Source: JAIOSF01 sp047159865 (GTDB lineage Bacteria > Campylobacterota > Campylobacteria > Campylobacterales > Arcobacteraceae). From it: DNA of 64,000 nucleotides. A program made the position numbers and the translations under genes. Positions 36,663-47,600 of the stretch are shown piece by piece; within the stretch, counting starts at the first letter, position 1, and every line of letters starts with the position of its first letter. The DNA lies in contig NZ_AP038804.1 of assembly GCF_047159865.1 (NCBI RefSeq), positions 1,922,001-1,986,000 of the forward strand, written 5' to 3'. Below the pieces are notes generated by a model. That model had not been told where the DNA came from. It was given only the letters and a program-made list of their open reading frames with translations, and made no database searches.

Positions 36663-37280
36663 TTATAAATTGTCTAAAGCATTGTTAAGTGCTTTTTTAA
36701 GGAAAATAGATGATTCGTTTTTTGAGAGTATCATAAGTTCACCCTTGATATTTTGCTCTTTAAAGTGAAGTTCAGTTGCTATAATAATAACTTGATTATA
36801 TTCCCCCTCAAACCTTTTATCAAACTCATCTAGTGAGTGTATTTTTGTTATATGTGGAGCATTGAAAGAGATACTTGTATCTATAAGAGATGCTAGTTTT
36901 CCTGAGGTAGCAGAAGAGAGGATATTTGTTATTTCTAATATGATATCTTGTATCTCATTATCATTTATCTCATCCTCTTCTAGGTCAAATTCATGTGCTA
37001 AATTTATGCTTGAGATTTCATCAATTATAAAAATATTTTCTCCTGATAAGTATCCATTTACTAACTGATTTGCTACATAATAAGTATGTTCTGTTGGGAG
37101 TTTTTGATCTAGGTATGCTCTTAGTTGATTTGATGATATAGTGCTAATACAAGGGATAGATAATGTTGCAAATTTACCTATGATTTCAGAAATAGCAGCT
37201 GTTGCTGCTCCATAAGAGATGTTCATAAGTTCTTGTAAACAGTCTTTTTCATCTTCATTTAGTTCAATGATATTTTTCAT
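36663..37280 (-). CDS. CheC-like phosphatase
   Basis: A 205-aa protein of the CheC/CheX/FliY phosphatase family, which removes phosphate from CheY-type receivers. Both family active-site motifs D-x3-E-x2-N are present: Asp13-Glu17-Asn20 in DCLQELMN and Asp112-Glu116-Asn119 in DIILEITN. Two motifs is the CheC layout. It directly follows the CheY-like gene with no gap, so that receiver is its likely substrate. It is probably not a chemotaxis protein proper, since no other che genes are here. Confidence 0.82.
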   Translation of the reverse strand: MKNIIELNEDEKDCLQELMNISYGAATAAISEIIGKFATLSIPCISTISSNQLRAYLDQKLPTEHTYYVANQLVNGYLSGENIFIIDEISSINLAHEFDLEEDEINDNEIQDIILEITNILSSATSGKLASLIDTSISFNAPHITKIHSLDEFDKRFEGEYNQVIIIATELHFKEQNIKGELMILSKNESSIFLKKALNNALDNL

Positions 37281-37643
37281 TTATATTAATCCTAATTTTG
37301 TTAACATATTTTTTAAATTTTGATTGCCCACTGGTTTTTTTATAAAACCTATTGCTCCATTTTCTTTTGCTTTTTGCATAGATATCTCTTGTATATCTGC
37401 ACTTACTACTATGATTTTTGCATCTTTGTCAAATGCACGAATCTCTTTTATCGCTTCAAATCCATCCATGATAGGCATGGTTAAATCCATCAAACAAAGT
37501 GTAGGTTTTTTTTCTTTATAGAGTGTCACAGCTTCTAAGCCATTTGTTGCTTCTCTTATGTTTTTATCTTCGCCTACTAAAAGTGAAAGATTTTTGACAG
37601 CCATTTTTCTTGCCATGCGTGAATCATCTACGACTAAATACAT
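37281..37643 (-). CDS. CheY-like single-domain response regulator
   Basis: A 120-aa receiver domain with no output domain. The acidic pair is in LVVDDSRM, the phosphoacceptor Asp53 in LMDLTMPIMDG, then VVSAD and the conserved Lys in GFIKKP. The ATG at 37641-37643 is chosen as start because GAGGTG lies six bases upstream on its strand; a GTG at 37650-37652 would add three residues and overlaps that ribosome binding site. It is first in the operon with the CheC-like phosphatase and the diguanylate cyclase, a layout that suggests a small phospho-relay feeding c-di-GMP output. Confidence 0.88.
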   Translation of the reverse strand: MYLVVDDSRMARKMAVKNLSLLVGEDKNIREATNGLEAVTLYKEKKPTLCLMDLTMPIMDGFEAIKEIRAFDKDAKIIVVSADIQEISMQKAKENGAIGFIKKPVGNQNLKNMLTKLGLI

Positions 37644-37749
37644 TTTGGACACCTCATTTTATTTCTTTTACAATAACATAAAAATACATATAAAAAAGTT
37701 AAATGTATCTTTTTGATACTCTTTTCATTTATACAGAATATCATCTTGA

Positions 37750-37818
37750 TATAATAGGTTATTATGGAATATTATGCTAATATAAAGTAACTAATTATTT
37801 TTTAATAAGGGGAATTTC
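37750..37818 (+). promoter_or_regulatory. Promoter and ribosome binding site of the giant RTX gene
   Basis: TATAAT at 37750-37755 is the best -10 box; a second weaker candidate (TATAAA) lies near 37780. AAGGGGA at 37807-37813 is a strong ribosome binding site five bases before the ATG at 37819. The gap to the minus-strand operon is about 175 bases, so both transcripts start in this shared AT-rich region. Confidence 0.5.
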
Positions 37819-40800
37819 ATGGCTGAAATTAAAGATAGTAATATAGTAAAATATAAAAGCAACAAAGTAGAGATCAAAAAAGCACCAAACAAAGGTGATA
37901 ATATCTCCGTATATGTTAGACCTGGAGATGAGATAGACTTCTTACTTGAAGATATCAACCTAGCAGATTTAGACTATAAACTTGTTGGTGGTGATATTAT
38001 TATCGAAGTTCCTAATGAAGGTTCTTTTACTTTTGTATCTATGGCTCTTATGGGTTATAATGATACTCCCCCATTTTTTAATTTTGGAGTAGGAGGTCAA
38101 CTCTCTTTAGGTGCAATTTTATCAGCTATCGAAGAGGTAAATGACCTTCCTTTAGAGTCTATCCCTGCGAGTATAGAGGTAAAAATAGACCAAGAGGTCA
38201 AACTTGAAGCCCCTGAAGTAACACCACAGCCAATTATTATAGTACAAGATGTTGATGATTCTGAAGACTTTGATGCTTATTCTGAAGATCTTGATGCTCC
38301 TTATGTTCAGCCACTTGAAGATGTAGAACCAGTTGAAGAAACTCCTTTTACAGATAATGAATCAAAAAAATCATCTTCTACAGAAGATAACACAGCAGAA
38401 GTTGAAGGTGTTAAACCAACTTTGCGTTTTGATATAGATGTTCAACATATATCAGCATCTGAACCAGACACTGAAGATTCACAAACGCATGAAGTACAAG
38501 GTGGTGGAGGTACACAATATACCAATAACTATCCAAATGATAATAAAGGTGCAGATTTAAAACAACAAACTGACCCTGAAACGATAGATACAACTGATAA
38601 AACAACAAATGCTTATGATAAAGTTATTATACATGCTGATAATAGCACTTATATAAATGAAGACTATACCTCTAGAACTATTCGATTAAAACCTACCCAA
38701 CCTGAGGGTTATGCTATGAAAAGTGTAACTATATCAGGGCTTCCTAATGGTGTAGAGATCGTAGGTGCTACAGAGAATGCTGATGGAAGTTTTACTATCA
38801 AAAAAGCTGATGATTTAGAGAATGGTTTTACGGTAAATGAGAAAAATGGTATCGTTGTGTCTATTGATTTTATTATCAAATATGAACAAAGTACCGATGA
38901 AGATTTTGAAATGAAAATTTCAGGCCAATCAAAATTTAGTATGGACAATGTAAGTGAAGCAAGTAAAAATGCAGGTTTTCAAGCACCATCCGAAGAGAAT
39001 CAAACTCTTAATTTTGAATCATCTTATGGTGTAAATATTAAAGAGATAGATCCAACTAAAGATAGCTCGTATGACTATACACCTGTTAAAGGTATTGAAT
39101 CAGGTTTTGTACTTGCTACAAATGTAAATGACAATATTATTCGTACGAGTGATGTAGATACAGAAGTATATGGATCTATTGCAAATGATACTGTTGTGGC
39201 AGGTAGTGGAGATGATACTGTACGGGGAAATGCTGGTAATGATATCATCGAACTTGGTCTTGGAACAAATACTGTATATGGTGGAGAGGGAGATGATACT
39301 CTCTCTTATGAAAATTATCAAGATACAGCAGGCACAAGAGGTGAAGGTGTCGATATAAATCTTACTGAAGGTAAAGGTAAAGCTGAAGGATTAGAAGATA
39401 CTATTGAGGAAATAGAAAATGTAATAGGAAGTGATTTTGATGACACCATTACAGGAGATACCAACAACAATTCACTAGATGGAAGAAAAGGAAATGACAC
39501 TTTATATGGAAAAGCTGGTAATGATACTTTAAATGGTGGAGAAGGTGATGATACTTTAAATGGTGGAAAAGGCGATGACTATTTAGATGGAGAAGCTGGA
39601 GAAAATACTGCTAGTTTTGAAGATGCAGGTGGTGGAGTTAGTGTTAAGTTACAAAAAGAGGATGAGTCTTTTGGTACAGCTAAAGATGTAATTGATGGAG
39701 ATGATTCTATAGGAGATGACCAGCTTTTTAATATTGATAATATTATAGGTACATCACATGCTGATATTTTTGCAGGGAATGAACAAAATAATACTATAGA
39801 TGGTGGAGATGATGAAGATACTATTGATTTTTCTGAAGTTACTGATGCAAACATAGTTGTAAAATTAGATGAAAACTATTCTGATGGGACAAGTTCAGGT
39901 TATGATAGACTTTATAACATTGAAAATATCAAGGGTACAGATATCGCAAACTTGTCAGATACACTGTATGGAGATATTGAAGATAACCATATACAAGGAT
40001 TAGCAGGAGATGATACACTAAGAGGTGGATTAGGAACAAATATACTCGACGGTGGAGAAGATTATCAAAACGGAGATACAGTAGATTATTCTGATAGTAT
40101 TACTGATATAGTTGTAGATTTGAGTAAAACTACAACGCAAACTACAGGGACAGGTAGAGTCGATACCCTTTTAGATATAGAGAATGTAAATGGTTCAAAC
40201 AAAAATGACACCATCACAGGAAATAGCTCAAAAAATATCATAGATGGTTTGAGTGGTTCTGATACTATGAGTTATGAGTACCTTACAGATGGAATATCAA
40301 AAGTGGTGGTTGACTTAACAGTAACAGATGGTATTGGTGCTGGTGTAGTAAATTCTTCTGATACAGATACTTTAAGAAATATAGAAAATATTATAGGTGG
40401 TGCTGGCGATGATACTATTAAAGGTAATGATCAAAACAACACTCTAGATGGTGGTGCTGGAGCTGATACTGTTGATTACAGTTATTCTGATTATGGTGTA
40501 AATATAGAGTTGGATAATACCGGAAGTGGTACACTTACTACTCCAGATGAAACAGATGAGTTGAAAAATATAGAAAATATCAAAGGTTCAAACTATAATG
40601 ATACTTTAATCTCTACAGACACAAATAATATAGGAAATAAATTTGAAGCAGGTGCTGGAGATGATACCTTAGATGGTGGTTCTGGTGCTGATGTACTTAA
40701 AGGTGAAAGTGGAGATGATCTTTTTTATGCAAGTAGCGGTGCTGATATTATTGATGGAGGAACTAACTCAACTGTTGGGGACACTATAGATTATAGTAAA

Positions 40801-43800
40801 AAAGATGATAGTGTTAAAATAGATGCAACTTTAGCAGAAGATGGAAGTCAAAGTGTAGTAAAAGAAGATGGAGTATCTTATGATACGATATATAATATAG
40901 AAAATATTATAGGAAATGCTTCTGATGATACTCTTACAGGAAATAGCAACAACAATATTTTAAAAGGTGAAGATGGAAAAGATACACTTTTTGGAAAGAA
41001 AGGTTCTGATAGCTTAGATGGTGGAGCTGGAGTTGATACTATAAATTTTGATTCAGTTATAGAAAATGTAACAATAGACCTATCAGAAACAAGTATCAGT
41101 CAAAATGTATATACAGATGCTTACTACAAAGTAACAAATATTGAAAATATAAAAGGTGGAAAAGCAAACGATAATTTAACAGGTGATGACAAAATCAACA
41201 CTATCGAAGGTGGTAGTGGTGATGATTTCATCGATGGTGGATTAAATAATGACTTTTTATATGGTGGAACAAACAACGATACACTAAGAGGTGGAGCAGG
41301 AGATGACTTACTTGATGGTGGAGATGGAGTTGATGTTGCAGACTATAGTAATGCTACAGAAAATTTAACTATCAGCATAGCTGATGGTAGTCAACTTATA
41401 TCAGCATCACAAGGAACAGATACTTTTAAAGATATAGAGGGTGCTGTTGGTGGAAGTGGTGATGATATCATCACAGGTACAACAGGTACAAATATCTTAT
41501 CAGGTGGAAAAGGCGATGATACACTCTTAGGAAATGGTGGAAATGATACTTTAATAGGAGGAGATGGTTCTGATTCTATTAGTTTTGATTTTGTGACTTC
41601 AAATATAGGAGTTGATGTTGATTTGAGCAAGACTGAAAATCAAGATACAGGTGCAGGAATTGTAACACTTGAAAGCATCGAAAACTTAATAGGTAGCAAA
41701 AATAATGATATCTTAGCAGGAAACATTTCAGATAATACTATTGAGGGTGGAGCAGGAGACGATCAACTTACAGGTGGAGCAGGAGATGATACGCTTGATG
41801 GTGGAGGAGATAATGATACTGTTGATTATACTTCAAATACAGCTGGTGGTATAGTTGCTGATTTAGCGAAAGCAAGTGAACAAATCATCAATGATGGGTA
41901 TGGAGATACAGATACTCTTATCTCTATAGAAACACTCAAAGGTTCAGATTTTACTGACACTATACGAGGAAGTGGTGCTTCGGATACATTATATGGTGAA
42001 GATGGAGATGATACTTTAGATGGTAGACTAGGAAATGATGAGCTTAGAGGTGGACTCGGAAGTGATACTGCTGATTATAGTACACGAACAGAAGCTATCA
42101 AAGCTGACCTATCTTTAGGAACACCAACTGTTATAGTTGATACAGTAGATGATGGTGCAGATACAGACACGACACATGAGTTCAATGCAAGTGATGAAAC
42201 AGATACTTTAAATAGTATAGAAAATATCATAGGGGGTACAAACTCAGATACCCTTATAGGTAGTAGTGGTAAAAATACACTAAGAGGTGAAGCAGGAGCC
42301 GATACACTTTTGGGTGGATTAGGAGATGATTATCTTGATGGTGGAGATAACATAGATACCTTAAGTTATGAGTATATCACTACAAATACAGATAAAGTAG
42401 TAGTAAATTTACAAATACAAACAGCACAAGAGACTATAAGTAGTACAACCTATACAGATGTTGTAGTAGATATAGAAAATGTTATAGGTGGTGTAGGTGC
42501 AGATGAGATCACAGGAGATACAAAAGCAAATACTCTACAAGGTGGAGCAGGTGCTGATACACTTGATGGTGGCGGAGTAATTGGTACTGGTACAGATAGC
42601 CTCATCGGTGGAACTGGTGATGACAACTTTATCATCAGTGGTCAAGGTGCTACTGTATATGATGGTTCTTTAGGTGCTGGTGGTTCTGATGTAGATACTG
42701 TAGATTTCTCTAAGATTGCTAGTACTTCTACTGATAAAGTTGTAGTAGATTTAAGTGCAAATACATTTACTCTAAACGGAAGTGCAGTTGCAGGGACTAC
42801 ATTCATAGGTATTGAAGGTGCTATTGGTGGTGCTGGAGATGATACTATAACAGGTACTACAGCTGCAAACTCACTTGTAGGTGGTACAGGTGATGACACT
42901 CTTCGAGGTAATGGTGCAACAACAGGTGTTGACTATCTTAATGGTGGTGAAGGTGGAGAAACTACTGGTGACTTTGCTAGTTTTTCAAATCAAACTAGTA
43001 ATATAACTGTTGATTTATCTGTAGACACAGTTCAGTCAAGTGGAGTTGGACAACTTATCATTGAAAACATCGAAAACCTTGAGGGTGGAAGTGGTGATGA
43101 TAGCCTTACAGGAAATAATGATAACAATACCTTAAAAGGTTTAGATGGCAATGATAATCTCGTAGGTGGACGAGGAGATGACTATCTTGACGGTGGTTCA
43201 GGTGGTACAAATATTGATACAGCTGATTACTCTTCAAATCTTATAGGTGGTATCAAAGTAGATTTATCACAAACAACACTACAAGTGACAAATGATGGAT
43301 ACAATAATAAAGATACTTTAGTAAATATTGAAGTGATAAAAGGTTCAAATTTTGTAGATACTATTGTAGGTTCTACATCAAATGATACTTTTTATGGTGG
43401 ATTAAATGATGATACCCTAGAAGGAAAATCTGGTGAAGATAAACTCTATGGTGAAGATGGAGCTGATACTTTAATAGGCGGAACTGGAAATGATACACTT
43501 GATGGTGGAGATGGAAGTGATACAGCTGATTATAGTGCAAGAACAGAAGCTATAAAAGCAGACTTATCAGATGCTACACCAAATGTAATCATCGATACAG
43601 CAGCAGCTACAGGAACTTTTGATGGAAGTGATGAAACAGATACTTTAAATGCTATAGAAAATATCACAGGTGGTAGTGGAGATGACACTATTACTGGAGA
43701 TAGTGAAGTAAATATTTTAAAAGGTGGCATTGGTTCTGATAGCTTTGTTTTAAAAGATAAAACAGGGGCTGATAAAGTTGGTGATGTTATAGATGGTGGA

Positions 43801-44625
43801 AGTGAAGCAAATGGAGATAGAGGAAGTGATACTGTTGATTATAGTGCTTTAAGTGCTTTAAATAAAATTGAAGTATCTTTAAACAATACAGGTACTTCAA
43901 ATGTTAAAGTAGGTGGAGTCGTTGATCATAGTGTAACAAATATAGAAAATGTGATCGGAAGTGATGGCGATGATATCATTGAAGGTGATAGTGCTGATAA
44001 TATTTTAGATGGTCACGATGGAGCAGATGATACTATCTCGTATGCTAGTTCTACAAATACATCTGGTGTGACTGTAAATTTAGGTGGTTTAGTATCTGGT
44101 GCTGATATAGATGGTGATGGAACAAACGAAGCGAATATAGCAGCAGCTACAGGAACTGGTACAGGCGTAGGTACAGATAGTTTATCGAATTTTGAAAATA
44201 TCTTAGGTGGTGCAGGTGCTGATACTCTTATCGGAGATAGTGGTTCAAATACTCTAGATGGTGGCACTGGAAATGATATACTTTTAGGTGGCGATGGAGC
44301 TGATAGCTTTATAGGTGGACTAGGAAGTGATACTGTTAGTTATGCTATAGATGATAGCTTAGTAAAAGTAAACTTGCGAGCTGGAACAGGAACGGATAGC
44401 AATGGCGATACTGATTATTATAATACTATTGAAAATATTGTAGGGAGTGATCACGATGATACGATTGAGGGAAATACTGCTGATAATATACTCAAAGGTG
44501 GACTAGGGAACGACACCCTTACTTTTGAAAATGCTCTCTCAGGTGTAACTGTTGATTTAGGCACAACAGGACAACAAAACACAGGAAGTGATGGACAAGA
44601 TACAATTAGTGGTTTTGAGAACTAA
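37819..44625 (+). CDS. Giant RTX adhesin-like protein, N-terminal part (2268 codons to an early stop)
   Basis: The first part of a very large repeat protein, probably a type I secreted adhesin. Residues 1-130 form a distinct module (VYVRPGDEIDFLLEDIN, GDIIIEVPNEGSFTF) that resembles the N-terminal anchoring parts of LapA/BapA-type adhesins. An acidic linker follows (about 140-270), then a beta-sandwich-like stretch to about 430. From residue 445 on it is calcium-binding RTX repeats (GGxGxDTL) alternating with a unit ending in IENIIGSxxDDTITG. No LapG-type AAG cleavage site is seen near the N-terminus. The stop at 44623-44625 is caused by an apparent single-base loss; the same protein continues in another frame. 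Confidence 0.85.
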   Translation: MAEIKDSNIVKYKSNKVEIKKAPNKGDNISVYVRPGDEIDFLLEDINLADLDYKLVGGDIIIEVPNEGSFTFVSMALMGYNDTPPFFNFGVGGQLSLGAILSAIEEVNDLPLESIPASIEVKIDQEVKLEAPEVTPQPIIIVQDVDDSEDFDAYSEDLDAPYVQPLEDVEPVEETPFTDNESKKSSSTEDNTAEVEGVKPTLRFDIDVQHISASEPDTEDSQTHEVQGGGGTQYTNNYPNDNKGADLKQQTDPETIDTTDKTTNAYDKVIIHADNSTYINEDYTSRTIRLKPTQPEGYAMKSVTISGLPNGVEIVGATENADGSFTIKKADDLENGFTVNEKNGIVVSIDFIIKYEQSTDEDFEMKISGQSKFSMDNVSEASKNAGFQAPSEENQTLNFESSYGVNIKEIDPTKDSSYDYTPVKGIESGFVLATNVNDNIIRTSDVDTEVYGSIANDTVVAGSGDDTVRGNAGNDIIELGLGTNTVYGGEGDDTLSYENYQDTAGTRGEGVDINLTEGKGKAEGLEDTIEEIENVIGSDFDDTITGDTNNNSLDGRKGNDTLYGKAGNDTLNGGEGDDTLNGGKGDDYLDGEAGENTASFEDAGGGVSVKLQKEDESFGTAKDVIDGDDSIGDDQLFNIDNIIGTSHADIFAGNEQNNTIDGGDDEDTIDFSEVTDANIVVKLDENYSDGTSSGYDRLYNIENIKGTDIANLSDTLYGDIEDNHIQGLAGDDTLRGGLGTNILDGGEDYQNGDTVDYSDSITDIVVDLSKTTTQTTGTGRVDTLLDIENVNGSNKNDTITGNSSKNIIDGLSGSDTMSYEYLTDGISKVVVDLTVTDGIGAGVVNSSDTDTLRNIENIIGGAGDDTIKGNDQNNTLDGGAGADTVDYSYSDYGVNIELDNTGSGTLTTPDETDELKNIENIKGSNYNDTLISTDTNNIGNKFEAGAGDDTLDGGSGADVLKGESGDDLFYASSGADIIDGGTNSTVGDTIDYSKKDDSVKIDATLAEDGSQSVVKEDGVSYDTIYNIENIIGNASDDTLTGNSNNNILKGEDGKDTLFGKKGSDSLDGGAGVDTINFDSVIENVTIDLSETSISQNVYTDAYYKVTNIENIKGGKANDNLTGDDKINTIEGGSGDDFIDGGLNNDFLYGGTNNDTLRGGAGDDLLDGGDGVDVADYSNATENLTISIADGSQLISASQGTDTFKDIEGAVGGSGDDIITGTTGTNILSGGKGDDTLLGNGGNDTLIGGDGSDSISFDFVTSNIGVDVDLSKTENQDTGAGIVTLESIENLIGSKNNDILAGNISDNTIEGGAGDDQLTGGAGDDTLDGGGDNDTVDYTSNTAGGIVADLAKASEQIINDGYGDTDTLISIETLKGSDFTDTIRGSGASDTLYGEDGDDTLDGRLGNDELRGGLGSDTADYSTRTEAIKADLSLGTPTVIVDTVDDGADTDTTHEFNASDETDTLNSIENIIGGTNSDTLIGSSGKNTLRGEAGADTLLGGLGDDYLDGGDNIDTLSYEYITTNTDKVVVNLQIQTAQETISSTTYTDVVVDIENVIGGVGADEITGDTKANTLQGGAGADTLDGGGVIGTGTDSLIGGTGDDNFIISGQGATVYDGSLGAGGSDVDTVDFSKIASTSTDKVVVDLSANTFTLNGSAVAGTTFIGIEGAIGGAGDDTITGTTAANSLVGGTGDDTLRGNGATTGVDYLNGGEGGETTGDFASFSNQTSNITVDLSVDTVQSSGVGQLIIENIENLEGGSGDDSLTGNNDNNTLKGLDGNDNLVGGRGDDYLDGGSGGTNIDTADYSSNLIGGIKVDLSQTTLQVTNDGYNNKDTLVNIEVIKGSNFVDTIVGSTSNDTFYGGLNDDTLEGKSGEDKLYGEDGADTLIGGTGNDTLDGGDGSDTADYSARTEAIKADLSDATPNVIIDTAAATGTFDGSDETDTLNAIENITGGSGDDTITGDSEVNILKGGIGSDSFVLKDKTGADKVGDVIDGGSEANGDRGSDTVDYSALSALNKIEVSLNNTGTSNVKVGGVVDHSVTNIENVIGSDGDDIIEGDSADNILDGHDGADDTISYASSTNTSGVTVNLGGLVSGADIDGDGTNEANIAAATGTGTGVGTDSLSNFENILGGAGADTLIGDSGSNTLDGGTGNDILLGGDGADSFIGGLGSDTVSYAIDDSLVKVNLRAGTGTDSNGDTDYYNTIENIVGSDHDDTIEGNTADNILKGGLGNDTLTFENALSGVTVDLGTTGQQNTGSDGQDTISGFEN
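41434..42810 (+). repeat. First copy of a ~1.4-kb higher-order repeat in the RTX gene
   Basis: This unit starts at IEGAVGGSGDDIITGTTGTN and contains, in order, a SFDFVTSNIGVDVDLS segment, GGIVADLAKASEQIINDGYGD, GSDTADYSTRTEAIKADL and SDETDTLNSIENIIGG. The same blocks recur in the same order in the next 1.4 kb, with offsets of 1377 to 1455 bases. It looks like duplication of a block of several RTX modules followed by divergence. Confidence 0.65.
42811..44216 (+). repeat. Second copy of the ~1.4-kb higher-order repeat
   Basis: Starts IEGAIGGAGDDTITGTTAAN. It then has a SNITVDLS segment, GGIKVDLSQTTLQVTNDGYNN (from about 43243), GSDTADYSARTEAIKADL (from 43516) and SDETDTLNAIENITGG. Each block mirrors the first copy at 41434-42810. 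The far end is approximate, since the copies fade into ordinary RTX units. Confidence 0.6.
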
Positions 44626-47600
44626 CAGGTTCTTCAAGTGCTGATAATTTAACTGGAGATAATAGTACAAACATTATTAAAGGTAATGGTGGAGATGATA
44701 TCTTAAGTGGAGCTGGTGGCGTTGACTCACTTTATGGTGGAGCTGGAAATGATACTTTTAAAGTAGAACTAGGTGATGGTGATGATGTGCTTGATGGATT
44801 TGAGGATAGTCAAACTGATACAGATGATGCTTCAAATAAAGATACGGTAGATTATAGTGGTATTACAGATAGCTCTTATCATGTTGAAGTTGATTTGTCT
44901 GCTGGAAGTCCAGTGGGTCAAGTGATCAAAAATTCAGATAGTTCGATAGAACAAACAGATACGCTTGTAAATATTGAAAATGTTATCGGTAGTAGTGGCG
45001 ATGATACTATTACAGGAAGTGATGAAGCCAATATATTAGATGGTTCTAGTGGCGATGATACTTTTGTTGTAAAAGGAAGTATTGCTGATAATAAAGGTGA
45101 TACTATTATTGGTGGAAAACATACTGTAGTTGGTAACTCTCAAGGAACTATAAATGCAGCTGTAGGAAAAGGTGATACTGTAGATTATAGCAATATGGTT
45201 GATACTATTACTTTAACTATGGCAAATGGTACAGGGGAAACTACTGTAAAAGTAGGAACTGATACAACTAATCATAAGTTCTCAGGTATTGAAAACATCA
45301 TAGGAAGTAGTGCTTCTGATACTATTACTGGGAATAGTTTTGTAAATACTATAAAAGGTGGAGCTTCTGATGATACTATCGATGGTGGAGCTGGAGCTGA
45401 TGTTCTTGATGGTGGATTTACAAACGATGGTAGTGGAAACAATACAGAAAAAAACACTATCTCTTTTGCAAGTTCAGCTGTAGGTGTTACTGTAAACTTA
45501 ACAAGTGGTACTACATCTGAAAATGATGATATATCAAACTTTACAAATATCATAGGGACAGATCTCTCATCTCAGTCTGATACTTTAATAGGTGATGGTG
45601 AGTCAAACAAAATAGAAGGTCTTAAAGGAAATGATACTTTAGAAGGACTTGGTGGAGATGATCATCTTTTAGGTGGAGAGGGTGATGATTCGTTTATCTT
45701 AAGAGCAGATGATGGGACTGATATAGTTGAAGGTGGAGTTGGAAGTGGAGATACACTTGACTACTCAAATCTTACATCAAATCAAAATCTGAATATAACA
45801 ATAGATACAGCTACAAGTAAAGTTGCAACTGTAACAGACACACAAGGAACAGTAGCTATAGGAGATGATGTTGACTATACAGATAATGTAGTTGATATAG
45901 AAAATGTTACAGGTGGAGCTGGTGATGATAGAATCATTGGTGATACTTATAAAAATACACTTAAAGGGAATGATGGAGAAGATTATATTCATGGTGGAGC
46001 TGGAAACGATGAGCTTCATGGTGGAGCAGGTGATGATAATCTTCTAGGAGGAACAGAATCAGATACACTTTATGGTGGAGCTGGAGATGATAATCTTAGT
46101 GGTGGAGCAGGTCTTGATACTATTGATGGTGGAGAAGATGGTGAAACCGATGGGGATAGTATAGATTATTCTGATCAAACTTTAAAATTAGATATAAACT
46201 TAAAAAAAGTAGGTACAGATTTAGCTGATTATTCTACAGCTACTATAGGAGCTGTTGCGGCTGATTACCTTAAAGATATTGAAAATATCAAAGGTGGTAC
46301 AAACGATGATTACATCGGTGGAGATGATGATAAAAATACACTTCAAGGAAGTGCAGGAGATGATATCATTGTAGGTGCAGGTGGAGATGATGTTCTGTTG
46401 GGTGGAGATGGAAAAGATACCTTTAAAGCGGGTCTTGATAATAATGTCTTAGCAGGACAAGACAAAGTACTAGAAGATGGCGATGATGGAGCTGATATTA
46501 TAGATGGCGATGGTGGTGTTGGAAGTGGTGTAGATACTGATACCGTTGATTATAGTGCTATAAGTAAATCTATCTCTGTAGATCTTTCTGATATTGAAGC
46601 TGATACTTATACAACAGTGACTGTTGATACTTATGCAAATGATAAAATCAAAAATATTGAAAATATAATAGGAAGTAGCGCAAATGATACTATCTCAGGT
46701 GATAATCAAAATAATATTTTGGATGGTAGTTTAGGTGACGATACACTTTATGGTGCAGGTGGGGATGATACACTAAAAGGTGGTTCAGGAACTGATGTAG
46801 CTGATTATTCAAGTGCTTCACAAAAAATTATTGTAGATATGACAAATGTAGCTCAAGAGGTTACCCAAGATGGAGATAGTGGAGCTGATGATTTAGATAG
46901 TATAGAAGTTGTTATAGGAACTGATTATGAAGATACTATGACAGGTTCCTCTTCTGAAGATACTTTTGTTGGTGGAGCTGATGATGATGATTTTTATGGA
47001 AGTTCTGGATCAGATACTATTTATGGAGGGGTTATAGCTTCTAATGGTACACATAGTATAGATGCAAGTGAGTTTAATAAAGTTGATTATGCGGGTGCTA
47101 CTAAAATTAGAGTAGATTTAAGCTCTCTTACTTCAGATGGTACAAATAGTTATGCAGAAGTTTTTAAATCAAATATTTTTAATTCAGTAACAAACCTAGA
47201 TAGTGATTTTGTAGATGGTGTTTCTTTAGAATCTACAGATAAGTTATATGGTATAACAAATATTTATGGAACATCTTCTGCTGATATAATTATAGGTGAT
47301 GGTTCTGGAAATAAATTTAAAGGTCAAGATGGAGATGATACCTTAGAGGGTAAAGGGGGAGTCGATTTACTATATGGTGGAGATGGAGCTGATACTTTTA
47401 ATGCTACAAGTAAAAATGATGGAGCTGATATTATAGATGGTGAGGGTGGATTGTCTGATACTGTTGATTACTCAGCTTTAGGAACAACAGCTGCTATTCG
47501 AGTAACTTTAGGAACAGCTGGTGCTCAATCTACACTTATGGTAAGTGATACAACAGCAACAGATTTTACAGATGCAACAAACGACGATAAAATTTCAAAT

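Noticed and set aside
3729..37818. tRNA or small RNA genes in the gaps
   Set aside because: Gaps are short and AT-rich; no cloverleaf, TTCRANYC-type arm or CCA end was found. The palindromic stretch at 30637-30698 is reported separately.
44611..44630. Programmed ribosomal frameshifting at the break in the giant gene
   Set aside because: No slippery heptamer or downstream hairpin is seen at GGTTTTGAGAACTAACAGG. Loss of one base explains the break more simply.
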